DNA from: Heterohyrax brucei
Taxonomy: Eukaryota > Chordata > Mammalia > Hyracoidea > Procaviidae
DNA: 64,000 nt
NCBI GenBank assembly: GCA_028571685.1
Contig: CM053141.1
Span: 69,735,833 to 69,799,832 of the forward strand
Direction: 5' to 3'
Shown: positions 1 through 12,725 of the stretch, one piece after another
How positions within the stretch are numbered: position 1 is the first letter of the stretch
Layout: each line of letters begins with the position of its first letter
Program-made: the position numbers and the translations under genes
Notes under the pieces: generated by a model
Told to the model about the DNA's origin: nothing
Databases searched by the model: none
The model's input: the letters and a program-made list of their open reading frames with translations, nothing else

Positions 1-109
1 GTCTGTGAGAGTTTTTAGCCAATAAACAAATAACTGTATTGAAACCCACCCCCTCACCTAACCTGTCCTCCAATCACTTTTTTCTCTATCCGAAGATAAA
101 GGAAATATT

Positions 110-312
110 GAAAGGAAGACATTTTGATGGCATTGAAGACATTGAGGGTAATATGATGCCAGCTCTGATGGCCATTCCAGAAAAAGAGTTCCAAAATTGC
201 TTTGAAGGATAGACCAGGTGTAGGCATTGGTGCATAGCTTCCCAAGGGGAGTACTTTGAAGGTGACTGTAGTGATATTCAGCAACGAAGTATGTGGCACT
301 TTTTATAGGATG
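110..312 (+). mobile_element. Mariner-like DNA transposon relic, transposase C-terminal end
   Basis: Read on the plus strand, this stretch keeps the text EDIEGNMMPALMAIPEKEFQ and then GEYFEGD. That resembles the C-terminal end of Tc1/mariner-type transposases (pattern EDIEEI..N....AIPKE.FQ.CF..W...W..C..S.GEYFEGD). An in-frame stop interrupts it after NCFEG. No terminal inverted repeats are visible, so this is a short dead fragment of a DNA transposon. The match is recalled from known families. Confidence 0.55.
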
Positions 313-1364
313 AGCTCATGACCTTAACTGGCAGTCCTTGTAGATGCATCTTTATGGTTAAGATCTTCCTTCCGTCAGACTCAAAATGCCTCCCTTAAAG
401 CTTCTATCCATTTGTATGTCTAATGTGTATAAGGGGAACGAGACTGTTCCCCCTACTGCATAATAGCTGTTCACATATAGAACGCAATCGTGCCTACCAC
501 ATGCTAGGCTTTTCCCCGTGTGACATATTCTTTCTCACACTTCTGGCTGAGGTAAAATGTGTGCATCTGATATGGTTTCTAGATATTTCATCATCTTGAT
601 TGCTTTTAGCTTATCTCTACTGTCCTAATAAGGCTCACATAACCAAATACAATGTTCCATTGCAGAACAAACTGTGACTTGCCCAGTTGTCTCTCCAAAT
701 TAATTGAGTCCAGGGCTTGGTCCAAGCCAGAAATCTCAGACTGGCCTTGGGAACGGATCTTACTGGCTTAATTCTGTGAGGCATAAAGCAAAGATAGCTG
801 ATGACTGCTTCTGATGTAAGAGTAGACTAGAAGTAAGGGGCAATATAAAAAGTCAAGGAAGGGGAGAAGACACAGGGCCAGAACTGGATCTGAAACTGAG
901 ATTAATATTAAAAAAAAAAAAGAGCTCATTTGGAGTGTCTTATCTGTTCTTGGTTACTTGTCTGTATAAGGTAAAGCCTGTGTATTTCTAGTGACAGTAA
1001 AACACAAGGACACAAGGTCAAAAAAAGAACTGAATCTTTTTTTATAACTTCCTGTCCAAGACTTTGGGCAAGCAGAGGAAAGTGAACAGTGCTGGGCTGG
1101 TTTGAGCAGGACTTTTACTGCTTTGCTTGTGATAGTATATGCTAACATTGCTTCAAATGAAGCTATTTTTTTCTTTTTTTTTTACTAATGCATGACACTG
1201 AGTAATCAGCTGAGATTATGATCAACTAAACCCATCAGGTCTCTTTCATGTGAAATGGCTCATTAGCAGCACATAGTTCTGCCCCTGTGCAGTCCTGCTT
1301 GCCTTTTAAATGTAAGAATTTTCATTTGTCCCTACTAGCACTTCTTTTCCAAGTATTCTACCTA
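313..1364. other. No recognisable feature
   Basis: About 1 kb of AT-rich sequence without convincing coding potential. It contains an A-run near 910-921 and T-rich runs near 1167-1182. Nothing else is recognised. Confidence 0.5.
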
Positions 1365-1450
1365 GGTTAGTGCTTTGAAGTTACACAGCCTGGGCTTGTA
1401 ACCTAGCTCATTTTCTGGCTATCTGATCTTGGGTAAACTACTTTACTTTT
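1365..1450 (+). repeat. MIR fragment, target of the GAPDH retrocopy
   Basis: The run CTGGCTATCTGATCTTGGGTAA near 1415-1436 follows the MIR SINE core (CTGGCTCTGCCACTTACTAGCTGTGTGACCTTGGGCAA-type). The repeat breaks off exactly where the GAPDH retrocopy begins, and a degraded continuation may lie after 2755. It is an ancient mammal-wide SINE. Confidence 0.5.
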
Positions 1451-2742
<1,292 letters not shown>

Positions 2743-2755
2743 CTACTTTACTTTT

Positions 2756-3878
2756 TGAAGCTTATCATTATTTTAACTATCTTTCTTTTTTCTTTTTACT
2801 AATTATTTTTACTTTACCCCTAATTTAGTCATATGACATCCATTTTTCCATTCATCCATTCATTGCTCACTCATTCAAATATTAATTCCCTTCTATGTGC
2901 CAGGCTCTGTTAGATATACAGTAAATGCCTTTCTTGGGGTCTTTATTAAATTCACCAATAAAGTGAGTGCCCAAAATAGATTCCAGGATCAACACCTGCC
3001 TATGTCTCCTAACTCTAGATTTTCCTCTAAGCAGATAAGTAGATAGCAGTCATTTAATGAACATACAGAGTATGGTGGAACCTAATATAAATACATCTGA
3101 GGGAGCTGTTTCCTGGTCCACAGGCACATTTGTACAATTTTTTTGTTGACTGTCTGACACAGGCAGACAACAGAGCTCAGGGCACAGTTGGTATGATTAA
3201 TAGAAGAACAGGAAGAAAAACAGCCAATGCAGGTATTTTCTGAAAGAGTGTAACTTGCTAGCCTGTGTTTTGTAGTGTTGATCCTCAGAATACAACTTAA
3301 TGAACCATCCTACTGCCATAACTTAATGACTTTCTCACAGAAATAAAATTTTGTCCAGAAATAGACATACAAACCATGTAAATGAGGCTAATACATACTT
3401 TGTCTAAATGTGTCAGAAGCATTATCAAATTTTTAAGTTAGCAATGATTATGTCTCAAAATTCTTATTTACCCTCTGTATGTCTTCTCAAGCCAAATGTG
3501 ATTTTTCGATTTGGTTGCATGACCCAAGTTCCTGGCAGCGTTTATGCTAGACCAGCTGTCAGTGAATGAAAAACAAGAGGGACTCTCAATTGCACAATTT
3601 GTATCAAGTCTCGCAATTCTATAAAAGGAACACTTGATTTGATCTTCAGTGGTCAGGGTCTGGGAAAGTGATTTTAACTACATCCAATATTTATAACAAC
3701 CTCTTTCACTTACTGTCTGTTAAATTAAGAACCTTGACTTGAATAAGATGTGCCTAGCCTCATATTTAAATACAATGAATTACATGTTGATTATCTGCAC
3801 TACAGATTATCTGCCGTACAGTTTCTTTATCCTCGGCCAGCTTCTTCTTGTCCTGTCTTAAACCACTTTCTCCCAGTA
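2756..3878. other. No recognisable gene; possible old interspersed repeat
   Basis: AT-rich non-coding DNA. Near 2850-2920 the text CATTCATTGCTCACTCATTC and TATGTGCCAGGCTCTG resembles a widespread ancient mammalian repeat, but I cannot assign its family. Nothing else is recognised. Confidence 0.4.
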
Positions 3879-3926
3879 CCAAAACCAAAATCAGTGTTGT
3901 CAAGTCAATTCTGGCTCATAGTAGGA
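3879..3926 (-). repeat. AfroSINE 3' end fragment
   Basis: The sequence ACCAAAACCAAAATCAGTG followed by TTGTCAAGTCAATTCTGGC is the reverse complement of the tail of the tRNA-derived SINE that is common in this window. Only the last 45-50 bases remain. Confidence 0.5.
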
Positions 3927-3957
3927 AAGACAAATTGATTTGGATATTTGTATAAAT

Positions 3958-4140
3958 CAGTGCTTCCCCAAAAGATCTTTGGCAAGGCTCGGTGCCATTT
4001 TTGGTTGCACTGAGAGTTGCTATCGGCACCTAATGGTAGAGGCTGGTGGTCCTCGTAAACATCCCACAATGCATGGGGCAGCCCTTTACAACAAATTTCT
4101 CTGGCCCAGATGGTCAACCATATTGAGGCTGAAAACTCTG
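3958..4140 (+). mobile_element. MER5A-like non-autonomous hAT-Charlie element
   Basis: This 183-bp element follows the MER5A layout: CAGTGCTTCCCC start, ATTTTTGGTTG and GCACCTAATGG..AGAGGC in the middle, CATCCCACAATGCA..GGGGCAGCCC, then TTGAGGCTGAAAACTCTG at the end. The flanks GTATAAAT (3950-3957) and GTCTAAAT (4141-4148) are an 8-bp target duplication with one mismatch, as hAT elements make. The length matches the roughly 189-bp family consensus. It is old and non-coding. Confidence 0.85.
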
Positions 4141-4148
4141 GTCTAAAT

Positions 4149-5060
4149 AAAGCATCAAATACGGAAACAATTAACAACTAACAAACATATTTCAAATTGA
4201 AATATGAGTGATTTGGGTGTTATCCTCTGTTTTCAGTTCACTATTCCACAGCTACCCTCTATAAACAAGGGTGATCAAGCATTGATTACACATTTATTAT
4301 TCTCCATGCATGTCTTCCAATGGTTACTGAAAAGTTTGTAGCCTTTGAATAGAGTGGTTGATATGCCTTCTTTGCTAATAAGAATGTCTGATGCTGGCCA
4401 TTTATAAAATGGTTGAGGCAGTAGAAATTTATATGAAGAATTTTTCATAGGGGATTAACTAAGAGTATGGAAAACACATTCAATGTGAAATCTTGTTGAT
4501 TCTAAGAAGGTCAAACATCTGGATTTTTTGGTTTCTGCATGTTCATCCAATTTTGATATGCCCTGTATATACCTCAAAGGCTTATTTCATTATTGTCCTT
4601 TGATCCTGATTAACTGAGTTACTTTGCAAGCTCAGACTTCAGTTCTGCATGGCTGGACAAATTCTTGGCATGTATTTTACATTCTCATCCTTGTACTAAG
4701 GGTATTGTTAATACTGATAATTTTAAATTGCTTTTCTCGTTTCTTTCAGCAATGAGCTTGCAGTGCTCTTAAATTTACATATTTTTGACAGCTCTGGAAA
4801 CGGTATTTTTTGTTTTAAAAGAATTCATTATTTTATTTGGGAATATTAAGTCAATGCAAAGCAAATTATAAACAGCCTCTCTGTGGAGACACATTTTTCT
4901 CTTCACTGCTGCTGCTCTGTTCAGCAAACTTTAGGTAGCTTACTGCATCCTGGACCTGAGTGTTCAGTGTCTAAAGGGTCAGTTCAAAGGACCCAGAGAA
5001 ACATGCTCATATTAATAATCCATCTAGGAGTGTGACCACGCAGCTGGTTCAGAATCAAAA
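4149..5060. other. No recognisable feature
   Basis: AT-rich sequence with no supported gene or repeat between the MER5A copy and the first L1 fragment. Confidence 0.5.
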
Positions 5061-5071
5061 CTCTGAATGAC

Positions 5072-5905
5072 GCATAACTTGAGTACTCCTTCCATCTTAA
5101 CCCAATATTGCAAGGATAGAGTAGCTGGGGCAGGGGGAGGGGACCATACTCTTAGGGGAAATCGAGGTCAATTAGCACCACTAGCGTTTTGCTAAGAAAG
5201 CTCTTTGCACCTCACATTGGTGAGTGGCATCTGGGGTCTTAAAAGCTGCCAAGCTGCCATCTGAGGACACAGCAAATGGGCCCAACTCAGCAGGAACAGA
5301 AGCTCACCGAGGACCAAAATGACATGCGGTAAAGACAACCTAGAAGACAGAGAGACCCACAAGAGTGGGTGCCTTCATTGACTTGGGACCGGAAGAACCA
5401 GATGGTGCCCGGCCACCACCAGTGATAGCCACGATGGAGCTCACAGAGAGGAGTCTCACTGGCAACACAAGAATAAAAAGAGGTGCATCCTGAGATCTCC
5501 GCTAAAAGACCTCAGTGGATGGTCCAGCGGTTTCGGGGTTCCCCTGAGAGCATGGCCCCCGGCCCTGGTGCTGCCCTTACCCATAAATTATAACAAAGGT
5601 TCACTCTTTGGACAGGAATGGATTGGACTTGGCAATGTAGAGTGACCATATATTGGTTGAACTTTATGGTTCTATGCATCTGTAGCATATCATCCTGCTG
5701 ACCTCTGGCTGGAGGAAGGAGAGTGGGTGGAGGGGAGCAGAAAGGAGGCTGTTGGGAGGATGAGACATGTATGGAGCAGAGAGGACTAGTGTGCAGTCAC
5801 CGGGCAGGGAAAGCAGTGGAAGCTGCATATAGGTGGGCATGTAAATTTATACATGAATGTACATTTTCACTCAGTCATGTTAAATAAAAAAATAAAAAAT
5901 AAAAG
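5072..5905 (+). mobile_element. 5'-truncated L1, 3'UTR only (elephant-type L1)
   Basis: About 830 bp matching the 3'UTR of the full-length L1 at 50831-58001, from GCATAACTTGAGTACTCC to TCACTCAGTCATGTTAAATA and an A-rich tail. The duplication CTCTGAATGAC flanks it at 5061-5071 and 5906-5916. It contains no ORF2 sequence. The intact TSD and close match to the other copies suggest a fairly young insertion. Confidence 0.9.
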
Positions 5906-5916
5906 CTCTGAATGAC

Positions 5917-6589
5917 TTCTAAGGAATAAATTGGTTCCAGGACCCTTCCAGTAGTTCTAAGTCATGCCAGAAGATTCTAGTGGAGCCAAATCATACTTCC
6001 TGTGAACTTTAAAGTAGAAAGTAGGAAGTGGGCCCTAGGGCCAGCATGCTGCCCTGTGTGCCCCCTACCATAGTGTATACCTTACACTTCCAAACAAGAT
6101 GGAGAATGTGGGGGAAACTAAATTTTTAAAACTCAGACCTGGGCCAAACCCTGGTCCTCTCCCCAACCCCTGTAGACTGTGAAGTTGCTGTGTTTAGAAT
6201 GACGATTGGATGAATCTTTTCTCAAGCATTTCGAGAAAGCTATCGACCTCACCTTGGGAAAATGTGTTCAAAATCCATCCTAATGTACACCTTCTTATTG
6301 ATTTTGCCTCCAACCAAAATACAGTAAGCATAACACAATTACTACTATTTAATATGACTATAAAATTAGTTGGTTAAAATAATAATCATAGAAATGATTT
6401 CCATGAGTGTTCTATTAATAAATTTTTTAAAAACATAGCAGAAACACAAAGTTTGAAAGTAAATATAGCAGATTTTTAAGTGAACTCATAACTAGAAAGC
6501 TATGAAAGAAGTTTTTGTAAACATTGGGATGCCACCAGTCCCTATAGGGCAACATAGAGCAGTATAGCCAAATTACTACGATGTGGTAA
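5917..6589. other. No recognisable feature
   Basis: Non-coding sequence, a little more GC-rich around 6015-6180. No gene or repeat family is recognised. Confidence 0.45.
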
Positions 6590-6790
6590 TGAAGAACAGG
6601 GTCAAGGTAACATGGTTTAAACCCTCGTTTTGCCACTATTAGCTGAGTAGCTTTTGACAAATTACTTTTCTTAACCTCTTTTCATCTTCAAAATGGAGAT
6701 AATATTGGTACTATCTCATTGATTTTTGGAAATATTATATGACATATTTGTAAAATGCTTTCTTCATGCCTCAGTAAATATTAGTTTATA
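6590..6790 (+). repeat. MIR SINE
   Basis: The plus-strand order is that of MIR: AAACCCTCGTTTTGCCACTA, AGCTGAGTAGC, CTTAACCTC, CATCTTCAAAATGGAGATAA, GGTACTATCTCATTG and the 3' text AAATGCTTTC...CTCAGTAAATATTAG. It is an ancient, diverged, non-coding SINE. Confidence 0.75.
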
Positions 6791-7510
6791 TTTACTATTC
6801 TTATACACCAAGCCAGTAGTAATGTTTTGAATCTCTGTCTAAAGAATATAACAGAAGCATGATAACGTCATGGTACTTAATAAGTTTTATTTAATACTAA
6901 GGATGCTCTGTAGCCATTTTTCCACAAGGTATGCATCATCCTAGCTCAGGGACCATGTTCACCTTCTCTATATAGTTTCAATCTTGGTACATGAGTTGCT
7001 GGAGCATGCACTGTACTTTTTTTAATGATGATTTTTATTATCATTTTACATAAATAAAATAAGTTTCTCTTTTAAAATTTTCAAGCATATCATCACTGCA
7101 GAAAATTTAAGAATATAAGTTAAATCATCTGCAGTTCCACTCTCCACAAATAAGTAGCATTAATATTTTGGTCTATAGTTATCGCTATTTTCCTCTTCCA
7201 AATATATATGTATAAAATGGAACCCTATTATGAATTCTATTTTCTGACCATTAAAAGAAACCTCTTTTATCTAGGTAAGCACATTTCAGCAGAGATGGTA
7301 AATTACCATGAAAAAAAAGAGGCGGAGAACAAATTTCCAATTTAAAAAAGGCTTTCATAGGGAAAAGTGAGGAGGGAAAAGCCAAAATGGCTTGTTTTTA
7401 GGAAGACCACTTCATCTGAAGACTAATTCTTCAATCTACAGCTGCCCTAATCCTAAACCTTGTTGTAGCACTTCAGCCTAAGCTTAATTGTGACCCATTA
7501 TGATGTCTCA
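6791..7510. other. AT-rich, possible ancient repeat remnants
   Basis: No gene seen. The text around 7015-7260 (ataaaataagtttctc..., then tatatatgtataaaatggaa) looks like an ancient interspersed repeat, but I cannot name the family. Confidence 0.35.
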
Positions 7511-7627
7511 GAAACCCTGGTGGTATAGTGATTAAGAGCTATGACTGCTAACTAAAAGGGCAGCAGTTCAAGCCTACAGGCACTCCTTGGAAACCCTATG
7601 AGGCAGTCTGTCCTATAGTGCTACTAG
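7511..7627 (+). repeat. AfroSINE, 3'-shortened
   Basis: tRNA-derived SINE head GAAACCCTGGTGGTATAGTG, B-box-like GCAGTTCAAGCC, and the middle CTATGAGGCAG..CTGTCCTATAG. The next SINE starts where this one's tail should be, so the two stand in direct tandem. Confidence 0.85.
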
Positions 7628-7815
7628 AAAACCCTGGTAGTGTAATGGTTAAGTGCTATGGCTGCTAATAAAAAGGTCGGCTGGTCAAACCTGCCAGGTG
7701 GTCCTTGGAAATTCTCTGGGGGCAATTCTACTCTGTAAAGTCAACTCGACAGCAGTGGGTTTGGATTTGGGCATAGGGTTACTATGAGTTGGAATACACT
7801 CCACAGCTGTTGGTA
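7628..7815 (+). repeat. AfroSINE, second of a tandem pair
   Basis: It starts AAACCCTGGTAGTGTAATGG and carries TGGCTGCTAATAAAAAGGTC, CCTTGGAAATTCTCTGGGGGC and the tail GTCAACTCGACAGCAGTGGG. An extra tail-like unit follows (ATAGGGTTACTATGAGTTGG). Same orientation as its neighbour. Confidence 0.85.
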
Positions 7816-8479
7816 TGTCTTTCTTATTCTGCTTTTTTGGTATGGTGTCTGAAAATAACCACAAGTAAATGAAAATCTTGTAAAAAACACAATTCTCAAC
7901 TAAAACTAACAGAAATAACTATAAAAGGAAGGAGCAAGATGGTGGGGGGTAGGAATAGAAAGGAGACTTTGCTGAATGTATCTTATTACATAGTTTGTCC
8001 ATATAAACACATGGATGATTCACATGTTTAAAAAATAAAGTTTAAAAGTAATTGATAAAAAATTCAAATAAATGAATCTAATTTGAAATGCAATTAATGA
8101 ATTGAAACAAATGAACTTACTATGAAGTAGGTAACACAAAAACATGCAAAGAAAATTATTAATTCAAGGGTATACCTTAGTGGAACATGTTCTGAGGACA
8201 AATGAAGTTACAAAGAAATGCTTAATTGTGTTCAGTACCCTAATTGTTAGAAGTAACATTGCTATTATTATTTTGAAACTGCTTTAAATATACTGTAGAG
8301 TAATACAAATGAGTAATTATGTTGATAGTAGGAACAAAGATTTTCAGCGTAAGAGAAACAAGTAGAAAATCAAGAAACTTAAGAAAAAAATCCTATAATG
8401 TTAAAATTTGAATTGGAAATATTACTAATGGATCATTTTTTTTTCTTTTTCAAGCATATGAATTTCATAGTACTACATA
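7816..8479. other. AT-rich sequence, nothing recognised
   Basis: No gene or named repeat. Mainly A/T-rich text with a T-run near 8439-8452. Confidence 0.4.
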
Positions 8480-8957
8480 CCAAAAAGGTATAGGAACAAC
8501 GACACCCCAGCAGCAATGAAACATTTGATTCAGCAAAGATCATCACTGGATGAAAATGGTAATTGAAGGATTATAGCAAAGTTTATCATGGTGGATCAGG
8601 CGGTCACCACATGACTGATCAACCTTAATAATTCCAAAGGGAAACAACCAGATACTGTGTGCCTCCTGACATGATACATTCAGTACTTCTAAAACATTCT
8701 TTTGAGGGGAAAAAGTTGGCCTTGAATGTAACCAAGTCTTTAGACCCAGTTTTCATTTATAAGAACTACAAAGAATAAAGGAGCAAGGTAAGTGACCATT
8801 CAAGGAAGCAAACATTTCTCAGGCAGCTTATCAAGTTTCTGCAACTAGTTAATGGCAAGGAGCAAAGAGGAGGGAATGTGACTGTTCCATACTAAAAGAA
8901 GCCAAAAGCACAATGACTAAATGCAGTGTGTTTGGATCCTGATTATATTAACTGTAA
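8480..8957 (+). repeat. Ancient interspersed repeat, split by the following L1
   Basis: The text around 8540-8960 (GATCATCACTGGATGAAAATGG, ACTAAATGCAGTGTG..GATCCTG) resembles a mammal-wide repeat I cannot name. It resumes after the L1 at 10631 (GACATTTTTGAGATATTAGG, TTATGGATTGGATATTAGA). The two halves joined across the L1 read continuously. Confidence 0.35.
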
Positions 8958-8971
8958 AAAGACATTTTTGA

Positions 8972-10630
8972 TGGCTATCGATATACCATTTGACCCAGTA
9001 ATTCCACTACTTGGAATATATCCTACAGAATCAAGGCCGTTCACACCAACGGACACATGCACTAGAATGTTTATTGCAGCACAGTCCATGATAGCAAAAA
9101 GATGGAATCAACCCGTATAATAGATGCCCAATAATGGAAGAATGGATAGGTAAACTATGGTACATATACTCAATGGAGCACTACGCAATGATAAAGAATA
9201 ACGATGATTCTAGGAAACATCTCCTAACCTGGTTTCAACTGAAAGACATTATGTTGAGTGAAAGTAGTCAGCGACAAAGGGACAAACACTGTATGAGACC
9301 TCTACGATGAGATCTCAAAAACAGACTTGTGTATAGAAGAAAACACTCTTTGACAGCTGCAAGGGACGGGAGGAAGGGACGGTGGGGGGGGAGGGTTTAG
9401 TTTAAATAGTTACTAGAAATCTAGTTGGGAGAAAGCAGTGATAGCGTACATTAGAAACAAGAACAACATTAAGTGGACTTCAGCATAACTTGAGTACTCC
9501 TTCCATCTTAACTCAATACTGCAAGGATAGAGTAGCTGGGGCGGGGGGCGGGGGGCCATGCTCTTAGGCAAATTCCAGGCCAATTGGCACAACTAGCGTT
9601 TTGCTAAGAGAGCTCTCTGCACCCCACATTGGTGAGTGGCGTCTGGGGTCTTAAAAGCTGCCAAGCTGCCATCCGAGGACACAGCAAATGGTCCCAACTC
9701 AGCAGGAACAGATGCTCACCGAGTGTGGAGAGCGGAGCGTCCGGCCCAAGATGGCGCCCAAGGCCGGAGCCCCTCCTTATTCCACACCCTTGTTTACCAG
9801 ACTTAGGGCTTTCATAGCGCATGCTTGTGAGCAGTGGCTGCTGATCAGCCTATTGAGAGCCCCGCTTTGGGAGGACGTGGCCTATGGTGATTGGAGGAAC
9901 CTGGGAGATAAAAGCGTGTGGGGACCGAGTGTAGAGAGAAGAAGAAGAAAGAAGAAGAAGAAGAAGAAAGCAAGCAACTTGCAAGGTGGCTCGTATCCAT
10001 GTGTCCTGTCTTCTTTCCGCGGGCGGACAGTTAGGCAGCGACAACCGAGGACCAAAATGACATGCGGTAAAGACAATCGAGAAGACAGAGAGACCCACAA
10101 GAGTGGGTGCCTACATCGACTTGGGACCGGAAGAACCGGATGGTGCCCGGCCACCACCAGCGATAGCCGCGATGGAGCTCACAGAGAGGAGTCTCACTGG
10201 CAACACAAGAATAAAAAGAGATGTATCATGAGATCTCCACTAAAAGACCTCAATGGATGGTCCAGCAGTTTTGGGGTTCCTCTGAGAGCATGGCCCCCGG
10301 CCCCGATGCTGCCCTTTCCCATAAATTATAACAAAGGTCTACTCTTTGGACAGGAATGGATTGGACTTGGCAATGCGGAGTGACCGTATATTGGAAGCAC
10401 TTTATGGTTCTATACGTCTATATCATCTTGCTGACCTCTGGCTGGAGGAAGGGGAGTGGACGGAGAGGAGGGGAAAGGAGGCTGTTGGGAGGATGAGACA
10501 TGTATGGAGCAGGGAGGAATAGTGTGTAGTCACTGGACAGGGAGAGCAGTGGAAGCTGCATATAGGTGGGCATGTAAATTTATATGTGAATGTACATTTT
10601 CACTCAGTTATGTTAAATAAAAATAAAAAT
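8972..10630 (+). mobile_element. 5'-truncated L1: ORF2 C-terminus plus 3'UTR, interrupted by a solo LTR
   Basis: It begins inside the last part of ORF2. The translation of 8974-9117 gives AIDIPFDPVIPLLGIYPTES and FIAAQSMIAKRWNQP, matching the L1 ORF2p C-terminus. A full 3'UTR follows, ending TCACTCAGTTATGTTAAATA plus A-rich tail. The TSD AAAGACATTTTTGA is at 8958-8971 and 10631-10644. A 320-bp LTR with its own 6-bp duplication sits in the 3'UTR at 9724-10043, so the L1 proper is about 1.33 kb. The open frame over 9688-10383 spans L1 and LTR and is not a gene. Confidence 0.93.
9724..10043 (+). mobile_element. Solo LTR of an endogenous retrovirus (probably class II type)
   Basis: The 320-bp block is absent from the same place in five other L1 3'UTR copies of this window. 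It starts TGTGGAGAGCGG and ends GGCAGCGACA (TGT...ACA) and has a perfect 6-bp duplication, ACCGAG, at 9718-9723 and 10044-10049. Inside are a GATTGG (inverted CCAAT) near 9890, a TATA-like GATAAAAG near 9907, and a GAA-rich run near 9940-9970. A 6-bp duplication is typical of class II (beta-like) retroviruses. No internal viral genes remain. It is younger than its host L1. Confidence 0.88.
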
Positions 10631-10999
10631 AAAGACATTTTTGAGATATTAGGAAATTTGCTTATGGATTGGATATTAGAAAATGTCAAAAAGTTATTTC
10701 TTATTTTGCTGAGTATAATAATAGCATTTAGGTTATGTAGTCAAGTGCCTAATTTTTTAGATATTCATACCAAAGTATGAGATCATAACATGACACAATG
10801 TCTGGGATTTTGTTTCAACTACTTCCACAAAGGAAAAAAAGAAATGAAACATATGGCAACACTTTTAAAAAGTGTGCAATCTGGGTCATGTAAGTGAAAA
10901 TTTATTACATAGCCTCCCTACTCTAGAATATAGCTAAAAGTTCTTCAGTATTAAGAAATTTTTTTAACTTAAAAATTTATACCTATTCTGGTTACGATT
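10631..10999 (+). repeat. Continuation of the ancient repeat after the L1
   Basis: AT-rich text with a loose match to the same unnamed ancient repeat as 8480-8957, fading into unrecognised sequence by about 10900. Confidence 0.3.
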
Positions 11000-11130
11000 A
11001 AAAAAAAAAATACGGTCAAGTTGATGCTGACTCATAGTGGCCCTATGGGATTTCCAAGGAGTGGCTGGTGGAGTTGAACTGCTGTCGTTTTAGTTAGCGG
11101 CTTCCATAACCATTGGGACACCAGGGCTCT
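11000..11130 (-). repeat. AfroSINE
   Basis: Reverse-strand SINE: tail side TTGATGCTGACTCATAGTGG, middle GGGATTTCCAAGGAGTGGC, head TGGGACACCAGGGCTC. The A-run at 11000-11010 sits at its left end. Confidence 0.85.
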
Positions 11131-11640
11131 CTGCTTAAGATGACAGTGTAACAAGTCACCTTAAATATAATGGCCTAAACTACAATAACTGTTTTATTAT
11201 CTCTTATATTTACTCCGGATCAGAAATTTGAGAAGGGCTTGACTGGGCCATTCTGGCTCTTCAAGTTTCTCCTGTGATGGCCAGCTAGAGCTATAGAGCG
11301 CGAAAAGTCAGAGGTGAGGAGATGAAGGATGGGGTGGACCGCGAAGCAGCTAGGGCATAACCAGGCGGAGTCTGTAGTTTTCTTGCTGTGTCTTCACCTG
11401 CTAGTCAGTCACAGAGCCTCTCCACAGTCTCTCCCAGCCGGTTAGTTTCTTTTTCCCCTCCTGTGCAGTAGCCTCAGGGCAGTCAGCTTGCTTTCTGGGC
11501 AGCCAGTCTTTCCACTGAACAATGCAGGCGCTGCTTCTTTTATAACCTAGCCTGAGGAGTCACAGAGCCTCATTTTCTGTGCGCTCTCCGTTGAAGCAGA
11601 ACCAAAAGCTAGCCCATTTGTATTTCTTGATGCAAGGAAT
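11131..11640. repeat. Possible old LTR-like relic
   Basis: The left end (AACAAGTCACC..AAATATAATGGCCTAAAC, TTTTATTATCTC) resembles the 3' end of an antisense ERVL/MaLR-type LTR, and the rest is pyrimidine-rich. No duplication found. Weak call, treated as a fossil. Confidence 0.3.
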
Positions 11641-12452
11641 GTCCAAGAATTTGTGGATACAAAGCCGCAACATTTTCTTTAATAGTCACATACTTCTGGG
11701 GATTAACCTCCAACCCAAAAGGCCATGTAAGTGTTGAAGCCCATTGTAAATGTTGCTTGTAAGTGGGATTTTTCTGATTCCTAAGACAATGGATCAACTA
11801 ATTCCACTTTAAAGTACTCTACCTTGCAGACCTATCTTAAAACTTCATAACTTGACACCTCTTAAATCACTTTGTATTGTATGTGAAGTGCCCAGCCCAG
11901 GACCATATCTATAATAGATACTCAGTAATTGGTGGTGGTGTCTGATCCTTGTTTGGATTCCTCAGAAGTTTATAGGTTGAACACACCATTGATGAATAGT
12001 AGCTGGTGCAATCTCATGATTCTCTGAAAGACCTGTCACAGTTACAGTCTGAAAGATGAATGGAACGTCTCTAGAAATTGGAAAGCGTGAATTTCATTAT
12101 CAAGTGTCGCAGTTGGGTAATGCTTGGTGATAACCGAGAATGAGTTGTTGCACAGTACAAAATGCATATTTTACTTTGTTTTTACTTCCTTTTAGCTTTC
12201 TTATTTCCCAGACTGCCTTCTGAAACTTCTCTAGACAACATAAAAATATGAACATATTCCTTTTGTGAAGTTAAATGCATAATGCCAAAGCTTTTTATAA
12301 AATTCTAGTTGTGTTTAGAAACAAATCTGTCTTAAAATATTTCTGAAGATCAAGGGGAAAAAAATGATTTTGTTTAAAGAGTTGAGAGTATTTATTTGAC
12401 CTGTAAAAAAACTAAGATGTTCTTTTTAATCTTAAAGGTCAGCAGTGACCTT
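11641..12452. other. No recognisable feature
   Basis: AT-rich non-coding DNA. Nothing else is recognised. Confidence 0.45.
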
Positions 12453-12463
12453 AAATTATGGTC

Positions 12464-12630
12464 TTCTAAAACTTGAAAACTCACTGCCGTCAAGTGAATT
12501 CCAACCCATAGCAGCCCATAGGACAGAGAAGAACTGCCCCACAGGGTTTCCAAGGATCACCTGGTGGATTTGACCTGTTAATCTTTTGGTTAGCAGAGTA
12601 GCACTGAACCACTACACCACCAGGGTTCCC
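12464..12630 (-). repeat. AfroSINE with 11-bp target duplication
   Basis: Full SINE on the minus strand: tail TCACTGCCGTCAAGTGAATTCC, middle CCACAGGGTTTCCAAGG, B box region GGATTTGACC, head CACCACCAGGGTTCCC. The duplication AAATTATGGTC lies at 12453-12463 and 12631-12641. Confidence 0.92.
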
Positions 12631-12725
12631 AAATTATGGTCCCTGAAACTAAAATTCATTTGTAATGTAAACTAACAATTTCCTAAACTGATAGCAAAGT
12701 AAATTGGATAAAAACTATAGCTATT

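Noticed and set aside
54-299. An 81-residue minus-strand open frame
   Set aside because: It lies antisense to the mariner-like transposase relic and has no recognised content of its own.
7511-7560. tRNA gene in the head of the SINEs
   Set aside because: A- and B-box-like text is present because the SINE derives from a tRNA, but the cloverleaf is not maintained and the copy continues into SINE body and tail.
9688-10383. A 231-residue open frame on the plus strand
   Set aside because: It runs across an L1 3'UTR and a solo LTR and its residues follow from those repeats. No domain is recognised.
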